Assembly (NCBI RefSeq): GCF_003075395.1
Contig: NZ_QDFV01000003.1
Span: 496,685 to 560,684, forward strand
Source: Microbacterium sp. TPD7012
GTDB taxonomy: Bacteria > Actinomycetota > Actinomycetes > Actinomycetales > Microbacteriaceae
DNA: 64,000 nt
Direction: 5' to 3'
Numbering within the stretch: the first letter of the stretch is position 1; each line of letters starts with the position of its first letter. Of the stretch, positions 45,934 through 55,983 are shown piece by piece. The notes under the pieces are model-generated. The model did not search any database. It saw only the letters and a program-made list of their open reading frames with translations, and was not told where the DNA came from. Made by a program: the position numbers and the translations under genes.

Positions 45934-46794
45934 TCAGGGCCGGAGAGCGGTCGTCGTGCGGTCGCGCAGCGTCAGGTCGCGGTGCGTGGCGGCGGCGCGC
46001 CAGCCGTCGGCGGTGAGCAGATCGCGGATCGATCCGCCCTGCAGCTCGCCGTGCTCGATGACGAGCAGGCCGCCGGGGCGGAGCAGTCGCAGCGCCCTGG
46101 TGCTGAGCACGCGCACGATGTCGAGCCCGTCCTCACCCCCGTACAGCGCCATGGCGGGGTCGAACAGACGGACCTCCGGATCGCGCGGGATCGCCGCGTC
46201 GGGGACGTAGGGCGGGTTGGAGATGACGACGGATGCCGTGCCGTCGAGCTCCGGGAAAGCCTCGCCGAGGTCGGAGAGGACGAGCGTCAGGTTCTCGACC
46301 CCTGCCGAGTTCCGGCTCGCCCACGCGTGCGCGTCCGGGGAGAGCTCCGCCGCGAAGACGCGGGCGTGCGGCACCTCGGTCGCCATGGCCAGGGCGATCG
46401 CTCCGCTCCCCGTGCCGAGATCGACGCCGATCGGCGCGGGCTCCGGTGCGTTCAGCAGCGCGTCGATCGCGTACTGCACGACCGTCTCGGTCTCGGGTCG
46501 CGGTACGAAGACGCCGGGGCCGACCGCGAGTTCGAGGTGCCGGAAGGGTGCGGTGCCGGTGATGTGCTGCAGCGGCTCGCGGGCCGACCGCCGGGTCACG
46601 AGTTCGTCGAGGGCGGCGGAGGCATCGTCGGACGCCCGGTCACCGCGGACGATCGCCGCCTGCACCTCGCCGCGGCGCTGGCCCAGCACGTGTCCGGCGA
46701 GCAGCTCGGCATCGACCAGCGGATCCGGCACACCGGCGTCGGCGAGGCGCTGGGCAGCAGCGCGCACGAGGGCGGCGAGCGAGTTCTCAGGCAT
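45934..46794 (-). CDS. prmC: Peptide chain release factor N5-glutamine methyltransferase
   Basis: The 286-residue SAM-dependent enzyme methylates the Gln of the GGQ motif in release factors. GVDLGTGSGAIALAMA is the SAM loop and VISNPPYVPD is the catalytic NPPY motif. Its substrate RF1 (prfA) is in the window about 2 kb away; in many genomes prfA and prmC are adjacent. The ATG at 46794 is chosen because TACGCT (46807-46802) is 7 nt upstream; a TTG at 46815 is the alternative. Confidence 0.95.
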   Translation of the reverse strand: MPENSLAALVRAAAQRLADAGVPDPLVDAELLAGHVLGQRRGEVQAAIVRGDRASDDASAALDELVTRRSAREPLQHITGTAPFRHLELAVGPGVFVPRPETETVVQYAIDALLNAPEPAPIGVDLGTGSGAIALAMATEVPHARVFAAELSPDAHAWASRNSAGVENLTLVLSDLGEAFPELDGTASVVISNPPYVPDAAIPRDPEVRLFDPAMALYGGEDGLDIVRVLSTRALRLLRPGGLLVIEHGELQGGSIRDLLTADGWRAAATHRDLTLRDRTTTALRP

Positions 46795-46853
46795 GGCTTC
46801 CAGCGTAGAGTGCAAGCGTCCGTCACATTTCCGGCCCCCGCAGTCCGCTCACC

Positions 46854-46859
46854 TAGGCT
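46854..46859 (+). promoter_or_regulatory. -10 box TAGGCT of cysK
   Basis: TAGGCT is 33 nt before the ATG of cysK, which has AGGAAAGG upstream, so this is a normal leadered message. No strong -35 is seen. Confidence 0.4.
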
Positions 46860-46892
46860 GGTGCGCAGCGACCCGCTCAGGAAAGGTTCCTC

Positions 46893-47831
46893 ATGCCCGG
46901 TATTCACTCCGACATCACGACCGCGTTCGGCAACACCCCGCTCGTCCGCCTGAACAGGGTCGCCGAGGGCGTCGGCGCCACGGTGCTGGCCAAGCTCGAG
47001 TTCTACAACCCGGCTTCCAGCGTCAAGGACCGCCTCGGCATCGCCATCGTCGACGCCGCCGAGGCATCGGGCGAGCTGAAGCCGGGCGGCACGATCGTCG
47101 AGGCGACCAGCGGCAATACGGGCATCGCGCTCGCCATGGTCGGCGCGGCTCGCGGCTACAAGGTCATCCTCACGATGCCGGCGTCCATGTCGAAGGAGCG
47201 GCGCATGCTGCTCAAGGCGTTCGGTGCCGAGCTCGTCCTGACCGACCCGACCAAGGGCATGACCCAGGCGATCGCCGAGTCCGAGGAGATCGCCGCGAAG
47301 ACGCCGGGTGCCGTGCTGGCGAAGCAGTTCGCGAACGAGGCGAACCCCGCGATCCACCGCAAGACCACGGCAGAGGAGATCCTCCGCGACACCGACGGCA
47401 AGGTCGACTACTTCGTCGCCGGCATCGGCACCGGCGGAACGATCACGGGTGTCGGACAGGTGCTGAAGGAGCGCATCCCCGGCGTCAAGATCGTCGCCGT
47501 GGAGCCCAAGGACTCCCCCATCCTCACCGAGGGCCACCCCGGCCCGCACAAGATCCAGGGCATCGGACCCAACTTCGTGCCCCCGATCCTCGACCGCGAC
47601 GTGCTCGACGAGGTCATCGACGTCACGTTCGACGACGCGATCCGCCTCGCCCGTGAGACCGCGGCCAAGGACGGCATCCTCGTCGGCATGTCGAGCGGTG
47701 CCGCGATCTGGGCGGCGCTCGAGATCGCCAAGCGCCCCGAGGCCGCGGGCAAGAACATCGTCGTGATCATCCCCTCGTTCGGCGAGCGGTACCTGTCGAC
47801 GGCGCTGTACGAGCACCTCCGCGAAGAGTGA
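46893..47831 (+). CDS. cysK: Cysteine synthase A (O-acetylserine sulfhydrylase)
   Basis: The 312-residue PLP enzyme makes cysteine from O-acetylserine and sulfide. The lysine that binds PLP is in [13 protein letters not shown], the substrate loop is [12 protein letters not shown], and [12 protein letters not shown] is the phosphate-binding loop. It overlaps cysE by 4 bp (GTGA), so the two steps of cysteine synthesis form one operon and probably one complex. Confidence 0.97.
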   Translation: MPGIHSDITTAFGNTPLVRLNRVAEGVGATVLAKLEFYNPASSVKDRLGIAIVDAAEASGELKPGGTIVEATSGNTGIALAMVGAARGYKVILTMPASMSKERRMLLKAFGAELVLTDPTKGMTQAIAESEEIAAKTPGAVLAKQFANEANPAIHRKTTAEEILRDTDGKVDYFVAGIGTGGTITGVGQVLKERIPGVKIVAVEPKDSPILTEGHPGPHKIQGIGPNFVPPILDRDVLDEVIDVTFDDAIRLARETAAKDGILVGMSSGAAIWAALEIAKRPEAAGKNIVVIIPSFGERYLSTALYEHLREE

Positions 47832-48403
47832 GCACGTCGATCTGGGCTCGCGTTCGCGAGGACATCGCGGCCGCGCGCCTGCGGGATCCCGCTGCACGCA
47901 GCGCGGTCGAGGTCGCTCTGCTGTACCCGGGGCTGCACGCCATCTGGGCGCACCGCATCTCGCATGCGCTGTGGCGGCGCCGGCTCCGGCTGCTCGCCCG
48001 TGCCGGGTCGCAGCTGTCGCGCTGGCTCACCGGGGTCGAGATCCATCCCGGTGCGACGATCGGTCGGCGCTTCTTCATCGACCACGGCATGGGCGTGGTC
48101 ATCGGCGAGACGGCCGAGATCGGCGATGACGTGATGCTGTATCACGGCGTGACCCTCGGCGGTCGCACGCGCGACGCCGGGAAGCGGCATCCGACGCTGG
48201 GTGACGGTGTCGCCGTCGGCGCCGGCGCGAAGATCCTGGGACCGGTGACGATCGGCGCCGGGTCCGTGGTCGGCGCGAACGCCGTGGTGACGCGGGATGC
48301 CCCTGCCGACAGCATCCTGGTCGGCGTGCCTGCCAAGCCACGGCATCGCACGATCGGCGAGGACACGCGAGCGCTGCTCACCGCGCCCGACTACTCCATC
48401 TGA
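47828..48403 (+). CDS. cysE: Serine O-acetyltransferase
   Basis: The 191-residue enzyme acetylates serine to O-acetylserine. The short N-terminal helical domain is followed by left-handed beta-helix hexapeptides ([52 protein letters not shown]). It is a short form, about 190 residues versus 273 in E. coli, as in Bacillus and actinobacteria. The C-terminus ends in an Ile, as in tails that plug the active site of CysK. The GTG at 47828 overlaps cysK by 4 bp. Confidence 0.95.
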   Translation: MSTSIWARVREDIAAARLRDPAARSAVEVALLYPGLHAIWAHRISHALWRRRLRLLARAGSQLSRWLTGVEIHPGATIGRRFFIDHGMGVVIGETAEIGDDVMLYHGVTLGGRTRDAGKRHPTLGDGVAVGAGAKILGPVTIGAGSVVGANAVVTRDAPADSILVGVPAKPRHRTIGEDTRALLTAPDYSI

Positions 48404-48415
48404 GCGACGCCGCCG

Positions 48416-48823
48416 CTACCGGCGGCGGGAGTCCTTCGCCTCGACCTTGCGCTTGAGGAAGATCAGCGGCAGCAGCACGCTGCCGAGCGCGGTGATCAGC
48501 CAGACGATGACCGAGCCGAGCAGCCAGCCGGTGAGGTCGACGATGCGCAACCCGCCGATGGGGAGCAGCACCACGACGATGAGGGAGATCAGGGTCGAGA
48601 AGATCCCGATGCCGCCCATCAGCACCGGCGCGTAGCGGTCGGCGAGCTTGCTCACCCACGGCGCGAGCACGCTCTGCAGGATTGCGAAGATCAGGATGCA
48701 GATGACGAAGCCCCACCATTTGTCCCACTGGATCTGGAAGCCCTCGAGGAGCGCGTCGGCGACGATGAGGCCGAGGCCGGCGGACACGACGTACATCAGG
48801 CCGCGGAACAGAAGTGTGATCAC
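48416..48823 (-). CDS. Phage holin family / DUF4-TM membrane protein
   Basis: The 135-residue protein has four membrane helices and belongs to the mycobacterial four-TMS phage-holin-like group (pfam04020), found on many bacterial chromosomes without phage. VADALLEGFQIQW and the basic C-terminus (LKRKVEAKDSRRR) are typical. The function is unknown. The GTG at 48823 follows TAGGCT (48835-48830) by 6 nt. It is convergent with cysE. Confidence 0.8.
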   Translation of the reverse strand: MITLLFRGLMYVVSAGLGLIVADALLEGFQIQWDKWWGFVICILIFAILQSVLAPWVSKLADRYAPVLMGGIGIFSTLISLIVVVLLPIGGLRIVDLTGWLLGSVIVWLITALGSVLLPLIFLKRKVEAKDSRRR

Positions 48824-48829
48824 GGGCCG

Positions 48830-48835
48830 AGCCTA
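48830..48835 (-). promoter_or_regulatory. -10 box TAGGCT of the holin-like gene, leaderless type
   Basis: TAGGCT is followed by CGGCCC (6 nt) and the GTG at 48823 on the minus strand. Confidence 0.5.
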
Positions 48836-48855
48836 GCGCTCAGCGGATGCAGACG

Positions 48856-49935
48856 TCAGGAGTCGCCGCCGACGGCGGCCAGACGCGCTTCCTCGTCGGC
48901 CGAGATGGCGCTCTCGATGATCGGGTCGAGCGCGCCGTCCATGACCTGGTCGAGGTTGTAGGCCTTGAACCCGGTGCGGTGATCCGCGATGCGGTTCTCC
49001 GGGAAGTTGTAGGTGCGGATGCGCTCGGAGCGATCCATGCCGCGGATCTGCGACCTTCGGGCGTCGGATGCCGCGGCATCCAGCTCTTCCTGCTGCCGGG
49101 CGAGGAGTCGGGCGCGCAGCACGCGCATGCCGGCCTCGCGGTTCTGCAGCTGCGACTTCTCGTTCTGCATCGAGACGACGATCCCGGTCGGCACGTGCGT
49201 GATGCGGACGGCCGAGTCGGTGGTGTTGACGGACTGCCCGCCGGGGCCCGACGACCGGAAGACGTCGATCTTGAGGTCGTTCTGATCGATCTGGATCTCC
49301 TCGGGCTCATCCACCTCGGGGAAGACCAGCACACCGGTCGTCGATGTGTGGATACGGCCCTGCGACTCGGTCGCCGGCACGCGCTGCACCCGATGCACGC
49401 CGCCCTCGTACTTCAAGTGTGCCCAGACGCCCTGCGCAGGGTCGGTCGAGGAGCCCTTGATCGCGACCTGGACGTCCTTGTAGCCGCCGAGATCGGACTC
49501 GTTCCGCTCCAGGAGCTCGGTCTTCCACCCCTTGGACGCGGCGTACTGGACGTACATGCGCAGCAGATCGGCGGCGAACAGCGCCGACTCGGCGCCGCCC
49601 TCCCCCGCCTTGATCTCCATGATCACGTCACGGGCATCGTCGGGGTCGCGCGGGATCAGCAGACGCCGCAGTCGCTCCTGCGAGGACTGCAGCTCCTCCT
49701 CCATCGCCGGGATCTCGGCCGCGATCGACTCGTCCTCACGGGCGAACTCGCGCGCGGTCTCGAGGTCGTCGGTCGCAGCGACCCAGGCCTCGTAGGCGGC
49801 GACGATGCGCGACAGCTCGGCGTAGCGGCGGTTGACGCGCTTCGCCCGACCGGCATCGGCGTGCACCGCCGGGTCGGAGAGCTCCTCCTGGACCCGGCGA
49901 TGCTCGTCGATCAGAGTCTGTACGGACTCGAACAC
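48856..49935 (-). CDS. prfA: Peptide chain release factor 1
   Basis: The 359-residue RF1 reads UAA and UAG. The codon-recognition PAT motif lies in [10 protein letters not shown] and the catalytic GGQ in [15 protein letters not shown] (about 230). The N-terminal domain is coiled-coil-like. It starts at the GTG at 49935, only 11 bp after the end of rho, so the two are cotranscribed. It is the substrate of PrmC at 45934. Confidence 0.97.
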   Translation of the reverse strand: MFESVQTLIDEHRRVQEELSDPAVHADAGRAKRVNRRYAELSRIVAAYEAWVAATDDLETAREFAREDESIAAEIPAMEEELQSSQERLRRLLIPRDPDDARDVIMEIKAGEGGAESALFAADLLRMYVQYAASKGWKTELLERNESDLGGYKDVQVAIKGSSTDPAQGVWAHLKYEGGVHRVQRVPATESQGRIHTSTTGVLVFPEVDEPEEIQIDQNDLKIDVFRSSGPGGQSVNTTDSAVRITHVPTGIVVSMQNEKSQLQNREAGMRVLRARLLARQQEELDAAASDARRSQIRGMDRSERIRTYNFPENRIADHRTGFKAYNLDQVMDGALDPIIESAISADEEARLAAVGGDS

Positions 49936-49946
49936 GGAACGGCCGC

Positions 49947-51953
49947 TCAGCGGATGTTGTTGTCGTGCCCGTGCGCGCCCGAGGAGAGCGCGGGGATCGA
50001 CTTCTGCATCTGCACGAGGAACTCGACGTTGGAGTTCGTCTCCTTGAGCTTGCCGAGCACGACCTCGAGAGCCTGCTGCTGGTCGAGGCCGGCGAGGGCG
50101 CGACGCAGCTTCCAGGTGATCTTGACCTCGTCGGCCGAGAGCAGCATCTCCTCGCGACGGGTGCTCGACGCGTTCACGTCGACCGCCGGGAAGATGCGCT
50201 TGTCGGCGAGAGCGCGCGACAGGCGCAGCTCGCTGTTGCCGGTGCCCTTGAACTCCTCGAAGATGACCTCGTCCATCTTGGAACCGGTCTCGACGAGCGC
50301 CGTGGCGAGGATCGTGAGCGATCCGCCGTTCTCGATGTTGCGCGCCGCGCCGAAGAAGCGCTTGGGCGGGTACAGCGCCGAGGCGTCGACACCGCCGGTC
50401 AGCACGCGACCGGATGCCGGGGCGGCGAGGTTGTACGCGCGGCCGAGGCGGGTGATCGAGTCGAGCAGCACGACGACGTCGCGGCCCAGCTCGACGAGGC
50501 GCTTGGCGCGCTCGATCGCGAGCTCGGCGACCGTGGTGTGGTCTTCGGCCGGACGGTCGAAGGTCGAGGCGATGACCTCGCCCTTCACGGTGCGCTCCAT
50601 GTCGGTGACCTCTTCAGGGCGCTCGTCGACGAGCACGACCATGAGGTGGACCTCGGGGTTGTTCTGCGCGATCGCGTTCGCGATCTGCTGCAGCACGATC
50701 GTCTTGCCGGCCTTCGGCGGGGCGACGATGAGACCGCGCTGCCCCTTGCCGATCGGGGCGACCAGATCGATGATGCGCTGCGTCAGCTTCTCGGGGGCCG
50801 TCTCCAGGCGCAGACGCTCCTGGGGGTACAGCGGGGTGAGCTTGCCGAAGTCGACGCGGGTGGCCGCGTCGTCGATCGACAGGCCGTTGATCGAGTCGAC
50901 CTTGACCAGGGCGTTGTACTTCTGACGGCCCTGCTGCTCGCCCTCACGGGGCTGCTTGATCGAGCCGACGACCGCGTCGCCCTTGCGGAGGTTGTACTTC
51001 TTGACCTGTCCGAGCGACACGTAGACGTCGCTGGGACCGGCGAGGTAGCCGGTCGTGCGCACGAAGGCGTAGTTGTCGAGCACGTCGAGGATGCCGGCGA
51101 TCGGGATCAGGACGTCGTCCTCGCCGATCTCGGTGTCGAACTCGTCGGTGGGCTCTCCGCCGCGGCGCTTGTTGCGCTGACGGTTGCGGTTGTTCCCGCC
51201 CGGCTGATCGTCTGCGGCGCCCGCGGCGGCCTGAGGCTGCTGCTGGTCCTGCGCGGCACCGTTCTGACCGCGACCACGGTTGCGGCTGCGGTTGCGGTTG
51301 CGGCCACGGCCGCCCTGTTCGTCGCCCCCGTCGGAGTCGGAGGAGGCGTCGTTGTTCTGCGCGTCGGCGTTCTGCGCGTTGCCGTTCTGGCCGTCATCGC
51401 TCTGGGCATTGCCGTTCTGGCTGCCGCCGCGCGCGTTGCTGTTGCGCGAGTTGCGCTTGGGGGCGGACTCGTTCTGTCCGCCGTCGTCCTGGCCGGACTC
51501 GGCGGGCGCGGAATCGGCGGCGGGCTCGGAGGCCGGGGTCTCGGCGTCAGCCGCCGGCTTCTGCGCGCCGCGGCGACCGCGACCCGTGGTCTTCGGGGCG
51601 GCCTCGGCCGGCGCCTCGGCGGCGGCAGGAGCCTCGGCCGGCGCCGCGGCGGCATCCGCGGCAGGAGCGTCGGCGTCTGCCTTCTTCGCGCGGGTGCGGC
51701 GGGGAGCCTTCGCCTTGGGGGCGGCCTCCGCGCTCTCGGCGCCGTCGCCGGAGGGAGCCGCCTGCGGCTCGGCGGCCGCGGGCGCGGCATCCGTCTTCTC
51801 GGCGGCCTTCTCGGCCTTCGCCGCCGCTGTCGCGGTGGTGGCGCGACGCGGTGCGCGCTTGCGCGCCGGCGCCTTCTCGGTGTCGGCAGCGGCCGCAGGG
51901 GCATCGGCGACGGACGTCGTCTGATCGTTCTGGGTCTCGGAGAGGTTCTCCAC
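49947..51953 (-). CDS. rho: Transcription termination factor Rho, with long low-complexity insert
   Basis: The 668-residue hexameric helicase ends Rho-dependent transcripts. The ATPase core has APPKAGKT (411-418), [16 protein letters not shown] and [11 protein letters not shown], and the RNA-binding domain is just before it (about 280-365). Residues about 10-270 are disordered: first Ala/Pro/Lys/Glu-rich, then a Gln/Asn/Gly/Asp and Arg-rich part ([20 protein letters not shown], then [14 protein letters not shown]). The GTG at 51953 is chosen because AAGGGAG is 5 nt upstream; ATG at 51974 lacks one. Confidence 0.96.
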   Translation of the reverse strand: MENLSETQNDQTTSVADAPAAAADTEKAPARKRAPRRATTATAAAKAEKAAEKTDAAPAAAEPQAAPSGDGAESAEAAPKAKAPRRTRAKKADADAPAADAAAAPAEAPAAAEAPAEAAPKTTGRGRRGAQKPAADAETPASEPAADSAPAESGQDDGGQNESAPKRNSRNSNARGGSQNGNAQSDDGQNGNAQNADAQNNDASSDSDGGDEQGGRGRNRNRSRNRGRGQNGAAQDQQQPQAAAGAADDQPGGNNRNRQRNKRRGGEPTDEFDTEIGEDDVLIPIAGILDVLDNYAFVRTTGYLAGPSDVYVSLGQVKKYNLRKGDAVVGSIKQPREGEQQGRQKYNALVKVDSINGLSIDDAATRVDFGKLTPLYPQERLRLETAPEKLTQRIIDLVAPIGKGQRGLIVAPPKAGKTIVLQQIANAIAQNNPEVHLMVVLVDERPEEVTDMERTVKGEVIASTFDRPAEDHTTVAELAIERAKRLVELGRDVVVLLDSITRLGRAYNLAAPASGRVLTGGVDASALYPPKRFFGAARNIENGGSLTILATALVETGSKMDEVIFEEFKGTGNSELRLSRALADKRIFPAVDVNASSTRREEMLLSADEVKITWKLRRALAGLDQQQALEVVLGKLKETNSNVEFLVQMQKSIPALSSGAHGHDNNIR

Positions 51954-52125
51954 GAGTACTCCCTTATATGTCATGGGAAATGAGCGTTGAACGCGCACAA
52001 CGGGTGCTGCGCGCGATCGCACGGGCTGACGCTCGGCGCCAGCCGGCCTCGGCAGGGAGTTCTCGGAAGAAATCTGCCTCAGGGGTTTGCGTGCGGGTCT
52101 TGCAAGATTTGCAATGGGGCCAGAT

Positions 52126-53085
52126 TCACGAAACTACGTGGAGCCCTCCGCTCGCCCCCACTGTACCACCACGGACGTCGACGGCGAGCAGGAGCGCCTC
52201 CCACGGGGTGTCGGTGACGCGATCCGCGAGATCGACGGCGTCCTGACGGCTGCCGGGACCGTCGGCGAGCACGAGCACGCTCGGTCCGGCGCCGGACACC
52301 ACGGCGGCGAAGCCCTCGGCGCGGAGCGCCTGCACGAGCCGCTGCGTCTCGGGCATCGCCTCGGCGCGATAGTCCTGGTGGAGACGGTCGGCCGTGGCGT
52401 CGAACAGCAGCTCGGGGCTCTGCATCAGCGCGGCGATCAGCAGCGCCGAGCGCGAGACGTTGAACACCGCATCGGCCGTGGAGACCTGGGGCGGCTGCAG
52501 GGATCGCGCCTGCGAGGTCGACATCGTGTACGCCGGGACGAGCACGAGCGGAGAGACACCTCGGTGCACGAGGAGCTTCTTGTGCTGCGGGCCGCGCTCC
52601 CCCACCCAGGCGATCGTCAGTCCGCCGAAGAGTGCGGGGGCGACGTTGTCCGGGTGGCCCTCGAGCTCGGTGGCGAGACGCAGCAGGTCGGCGTCGTCGA
52701 TCTCGACGTCGCCCTCCAGCAGCCCCTTGGCGGCGAGCACGCCGGCGGCGACGGCCGCGCCGGAGGACCCGAGACCGCGGCCGTGCGGCACGCCGTTCTC
52801 GGCCACGATCCGCAGCCCGGGAACCGGACGGCCGACGTCCGCGAAGACATAGGCGATGGTGCGCACGATCAGGTTCGACGAGTCGCGCGGGATCTCCTCC
52901 GCACCGGAGCCGGTGACCTCGATCTCGAGCTGACCGGCGGGAAGCGCGGTGACCTGGAGCGTGTCGTAGATGCTGAGCGCCAGCCCCAGGGTGTCGAATC
53001 CCGGGCCGAGGTTCGCGCTCGTGGCGGGAACCGTCACCTCGACGGTGCGCCCCTCGACGGGCTGTGAGTCGGCCGCCACCGTCAC
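52126..53085 (-). CDS. thrB: Homoserine kinase
   Basis: The 319-residue GHMP kinase phosphorylates homoserine on the way to threonine. Motif 1 is VTVPATSANLGPGFDTLG, motif 2 is PHGRGLGSSGAAVAAGV, and motif 3 is AAVVSGAGPSVLVL. The GTG at 53085 overlaps hom by 4 bp (GTGA). Threonine synthase is not in the window. A gap of about 170 bp precedes rho. Confidence 0.95.
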   Translation of the reverse strand: MTVAADSQPVEGRTVEVTVPATSANLGPGFDTLGLALSIYDTLQVTALPAGQLEIEVTGSGAEEIPRDSSNLIVRTIAYVFADVGRPVPGLRIVAENGVPHGRGLGSSGAAVAAGVLAAKGLLEGDVEIDDADLLRLATELEGHPDNVAPALFGGLTIAWVGERGPQHKKLLVHRGVSPLVLVPAYTMSTSQARSLQPPQVSTADAVFNVSRSALLIAALMQSPELLFDATADRLHQDYRAEAMPETQRLVQALRAEGFAAVVSGAGPSVLVLADGPGSRQDAVDLADRVTDTPWEALLLAVDVRGGTVGASGGLHVVS

Positions 53086-54386
53086 TCGCCTTCCACGCGG
53101 AGCACGGAGATGACGCGCTCCACGACGGCGCTGCCGGCGAGGGCGTCGACGGTCGCGCTGAGCGCCTGCTCGGTCGCGCGGTGCGTGCCGATGATCAGTC
53201 GTGCGGTCGGCTCATCCTCGCCCTCCACCGTCTGCACGACGGTCGCCACGGAGACGCCCCCGTCGCTGAGCGTGCCGGCGACCGTGGCGAGCACGCCCGG
53301 CGCATCCGCGACCTCGAGCGTGATCTGATACCGGGTGGTCACATGGCCGATCGGGACGACAGGGAGGTTGGCCCTGGTGGACTCGCCGACGCCGACACCG
53401 CCCGCGATGTGGCGCCGGGCGGCGGAGACGACGTCGCCGAGAACAGCGGATGCCGTCTGCACCCCGCCCGCGCCGGCGCCGTAGAACATCAGGGAGCCGG
53501 CGGCCTCGGCCTCGACGAACACCGCGTTGTTCGCGCCGTGGACGGATGCCAGCGGGTGCGTGGCGGGAACGAGCGCCGGGTAGACGCGCACCGAGATCGA
53601 CTCCGCACCGTTCGCCTCGAGCCGCTCGCACACGGCGAGCAGCTTGATCACGAAGCCGGCGGCACGCGCCTCCTCGATCATCGAGGCCGTGACCGAGGTG
53701 ATGCCCTCGCGGTAGACGGCGTCGAGCGGCACGGCCGTGTGGAAGGCGAGGCTGGCGAGGATCGCCGCCTTCTGCGCGGCGTCGTATCCTTCGACATCGG
53801 CCGTCGGGTCGGCCTCCGCGTAGCCCAGGCGCTGGGCGTCGGCGAGCACATCGCCGAAGTCGGCGCCCTCGGTGTCCATCCGGTCGAGGATGTAGTTCGT
53901 CGTGCCGTTCACGATCCCCATGATCCGCACGACGCGGTCGCCGGCCAGCGAATCGCGGAGCGGGCGGATGATCGGGATGGCGCCCGCGGCTGCCGCCTCG
54001 TAGTAGACGGAGGCGCCGACACGGTCCGCGGCCTCGAAGAGCTCGGGACCGTGCGTCGCGAGCAGCGCCTTGTTGGCCGTCACGACGTCGGCGCCGGATC
54101 CGATCGCCTGCAGGATGTTCGTGCGAGCGGGCTCGATGCCGCCGATCAGCTCGATCACGATGTCGGACCCGAGGATGAGCGTCTCGGCGTCGGTCGTGAA
54201 GAGCTCCTTCGGCAGGTCGGCGTCACGGGGTGCGTCGACGTCGCGGACGGCGATGCCCGCGAGCTCGAGCTCTGCCCCGGCCCGGTCGGCCAGTTCGTCG
54301 CCATGGCGCAGCAGGAGAGCCGCGACCTGCGAGCCGACCGCTCCCGCGCCCAGCAGCGCCACACGAAGTCGTCGGTAGTCAGTCAT
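53082..54386 (-). CDS. hom: Homoserine dehydrogenase
   Basis: The 434-residue enzyme reduces aspartate semialdehyde to homoserine. The Rossmann start is VALLGAGAVGSQVAALLLRHG; TANKALLATHG and GIVNGTTNYILDRM are catalytic-domain marks. A C-terminal ACT domain (about 350-430, YQITLEVADAPGVLATVAGT) suggests feedback by threonine. Strong Shine-Dalgarno (GAAGGAG). It is cotranscribed with thrB and probably lysA. Confidence 0.96.
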   Translation of the reverse strand: MTDYRRLRVALLGAGAVGSQVAALLLRHGDELADRAGAELELAGIAVRDVDAPRDADLPKELFTTDAETLILGSDIVIELIGGIEPARTNILQAIGSGADVVTANKALLATHGPELFEAADRVGASVYYEAAAAGAIPIIRPLRDSLAGDRVVRIMGIVNGTTNYILDRMDTEGADFGDVLADAQRLGYAEADPTADVEGYDAAQKAAILASLAFHTAVPLDAVYREGITSVTASMIEEARAAGFVIKLLAVCERLEANGAESISVRVYPALVPATHPLASVHGANNAVFVEAEAAGSLMFYGAGAGGVQTASAVLGDVVSAARRHIAGGVGVGESTRANLPVVPIGHVTTRYQITLEVADAPGVLATVAGTLSDGGVSVATVVQTVEGEDEPTARLIIGTHRATEQALSATVDALAGSAVVERVISVLRVEGE

Positions 54387-54416
54387 GGTTGCTCCTTCGG
54401 AAGCTTCGGAGGTGGG

Positions 54417-55877
54417 TCATCTGTCTCCCTCGGGGGCGTGCGCCCCGTCGATGCCCGCGTCCCGGGCCAGCAGGTCGTCGATGGTCTCACCGCGGACGAT
54501 GACCCTCGACCGACCGTCGCGCACGGCGACGACCGGCGGACGCGGAACATGGTTGTAGTTGCTCGACAGCGAGGCGCAGTACGCGCCCGTCGCGGGAACC
54601 GCGAGCAGATCGCCCGGCACGAGATCGGCCGGGAGGTATTCGTGATCGACGACGATGTCGCCGGATTCGCAGTGCTTGCCGACGACGCGGCTGAGCTGAG
54701 GCTCTCCCCCGCCGATGCGCGAGGCGAGGCGTGCCGAGAACTGGGCGCCGTACAGCGCGGTGCGGGCGTTGTCGCTCATGCCGCCGTCGACGCTGACATA
54801 CCGGCGGACCGCGCCGGATTCCACCGTCACGTCCTTCGTCGTGCCGACCTCGTACAGGGTCACGCCGGCGGTGCCGACGATCGCACGCCCCGGCTCGAAG
54901 GACAGGGCGGGCACCGGGATGCCGCGCGCGGCGCAGCCCTCGGCGACCGCGGAGACGATCTCACCGGCGAGGACCTCGATCGGCGTCGGATCGTCGACGC
55001 GGGTGTAGGCGATTCCGAATCCGCCACCGAGGTTCAGCTGCGGCACCGGACCGCCCTCCAGGAGTGCGGCGTGCAGCTCGAGGACGCGGGACGCCGACTC
55101 GCGGAAGCCCGCGACCCCGAAGATCTGGGAGCCGATGTGGCAGTGCAATCCCGCGAAGTCGAGCCCGGGGAGCTCCCGGATGCGGGCGACCGCGTGCGCG
55201 GCCTCGGCGAGCGGGAATCCGAACTTCTGGTCCTCGTGGGCCGTGGCGAGGAACTCGTGGGTCTCGGCATGGACTCCGCTGATGACGCGCACCAGCACGC
55301 GCTGGACCGCACCGGTTCGCGCGGTGATCGCCGCGAGACGCTCGATCTCGATCGCACTGTCGACGATGACGGTGCCGACGCCGGCGATCACGGCGCGCTC
55401 GAGTTCGGCGGTCGACTTGTTGTTGCCGTGGAAGCCGAGCGACGCCGGGGACACGCCCGCGGCGAGCGCCACCTCGAGCTCTCCTCCGGTGCACACGTCG
55501 ACACGCAGTCCTTCGTCGACGACCCAGCGCGCGACGGTCGTGGAGAGGAAGGCCTTGCCTGCGTAGTAGACCTGCGCCGTCGTGCCGTTGTCGGCCGCCG
55601 CCTGGTCGAAGGCGGTCCGGAAGGCCCTGGCGCGGCCGCGGACCTCGTCCTCGTCGAGCACGAGCACAGGGGTGCCGTAGGTACGGGCGAGGTCTGCCGC
55701 GCTCACGCCGGCGATGTCGAGGACGCCGTCGGCGTCGCGCACCGCGGAGGCCGGCCACACTCCGCTCGCGAGGTCGTTCGCGTCATCGGGGACGACGAGC
55801 CATTCCGGGGCGAGCGAATCGGCAGGGGGAAGCACTGAGCACCAATCGTGGAACGGAGCGCGTCGCTGAATACGCAC
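54417..55877 (-). CDS. lysA: Diaminopimelate decarboxylase
   Basis: The 486-residue PLP enzyme makes lysine from meso-diaminopimelate. PLP binds the Lys in VYYAGKAFL (about 108), HIGSQIFG and GGGFGIAYT are cofactor contacts, and KHCESGD (about 410) carries the active-site Cys of the dimer partner. The start at 55877 (GTG) is preceded by TAGAAT 15 nt upstream, not by a ribosome site; an internal start near LAPEWL is possible. It opens the lysA-hom-thrB operon. Confidence 0.95.
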   Translation of the reverse strand: MRIQRRAPFHDWCSVLPPADSLAPEWLVVPDDANDLASGVWPASAVRDADGVLDIAGVSAADLARTYGTPVLVLDEDEVRGRARAFRTAFDQAAADNGTTAQVYYAGKAFLSTTVARWVVDEGLRVDVCTGGELEVALAAGVSPASLGFHGNNKSTAELERAVIAGVGTVIVDSAIEIERLAAITARTGAVQRVLVRVISGVHAETHEFLATAHEDQKFGFPLAEAAHAVARIRELPGLDFAGLHCHIGSQIFGVAGFRESASRVLELHAALLEGGPVPQLNLGGGFGIAYTRVDDPTPIEVLAGEIVSAVAEGCAARGIPVPALSFEPGRAIVGTAGVTLYEVGTTKDVTVESGAVRRYVSVDGGMSDNARTALYGAQFSARLASRIGGGEPQLSRVVGKHCESGDIVVDHEYLPADLVPGDLLAVPATGAYCASLSSNYNHVPRPPVVAVRDGRSRVIVRGETIDDLLARDAGIDGAHAPEGDR

Positions 55878-55892
55878 ATCGAGGTTGACCCG

Positions 55893-55898
55893 ATTCTA
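55893..55898 (-). promoter_or_regulatory. -10 box TAGAAT upstream of lysA
   Basis: TAGAAT on the minus strand is 15 nt before the GTG of lysA, giving a leader of about 8 nt. No -35 was identified. Confidence 0.4.
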
Positions 55899-55971
55899 GG
55901 GCACCGCCCCGGAGCGCCTTGTCACGGTGACGCCCGGCGTCAAGCCCCTCCGGCTGTTTCACACGGGCTCA

Positions 55972-55977
55972 TAGGGT
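55972..55977 (+). promoter_or_regulatory. -10 box TAGGGT of the BrkB-type gene, leaderless type
   Basis: TAGGGT is followed by GGGGGC (6 nt) and the GTG at 55984, which fixes that codon rather than the ATG at 55987. Confidence 0.5.
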
Positions 55978-55983
55978 GGGGGC

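Noticed and set aside
48416-48823. Holin-like gene as a sign of prophage
   Set aside because: The four-helix pfam04020 family is common on chromosomes; no endolysin, structural or integrase gene is nearby.
49965-51983. 672-codon open frame antisense to rho
   Set aside because: It mirrors the rho low-complexity region and has no ribosome site or recognisable domain.
53064-55838. 924-codon open frame antisense to hom and lysA
   Set aside because: Two well-recognised enzymes occupy the other strand; the plus-strand product is compositional noise.
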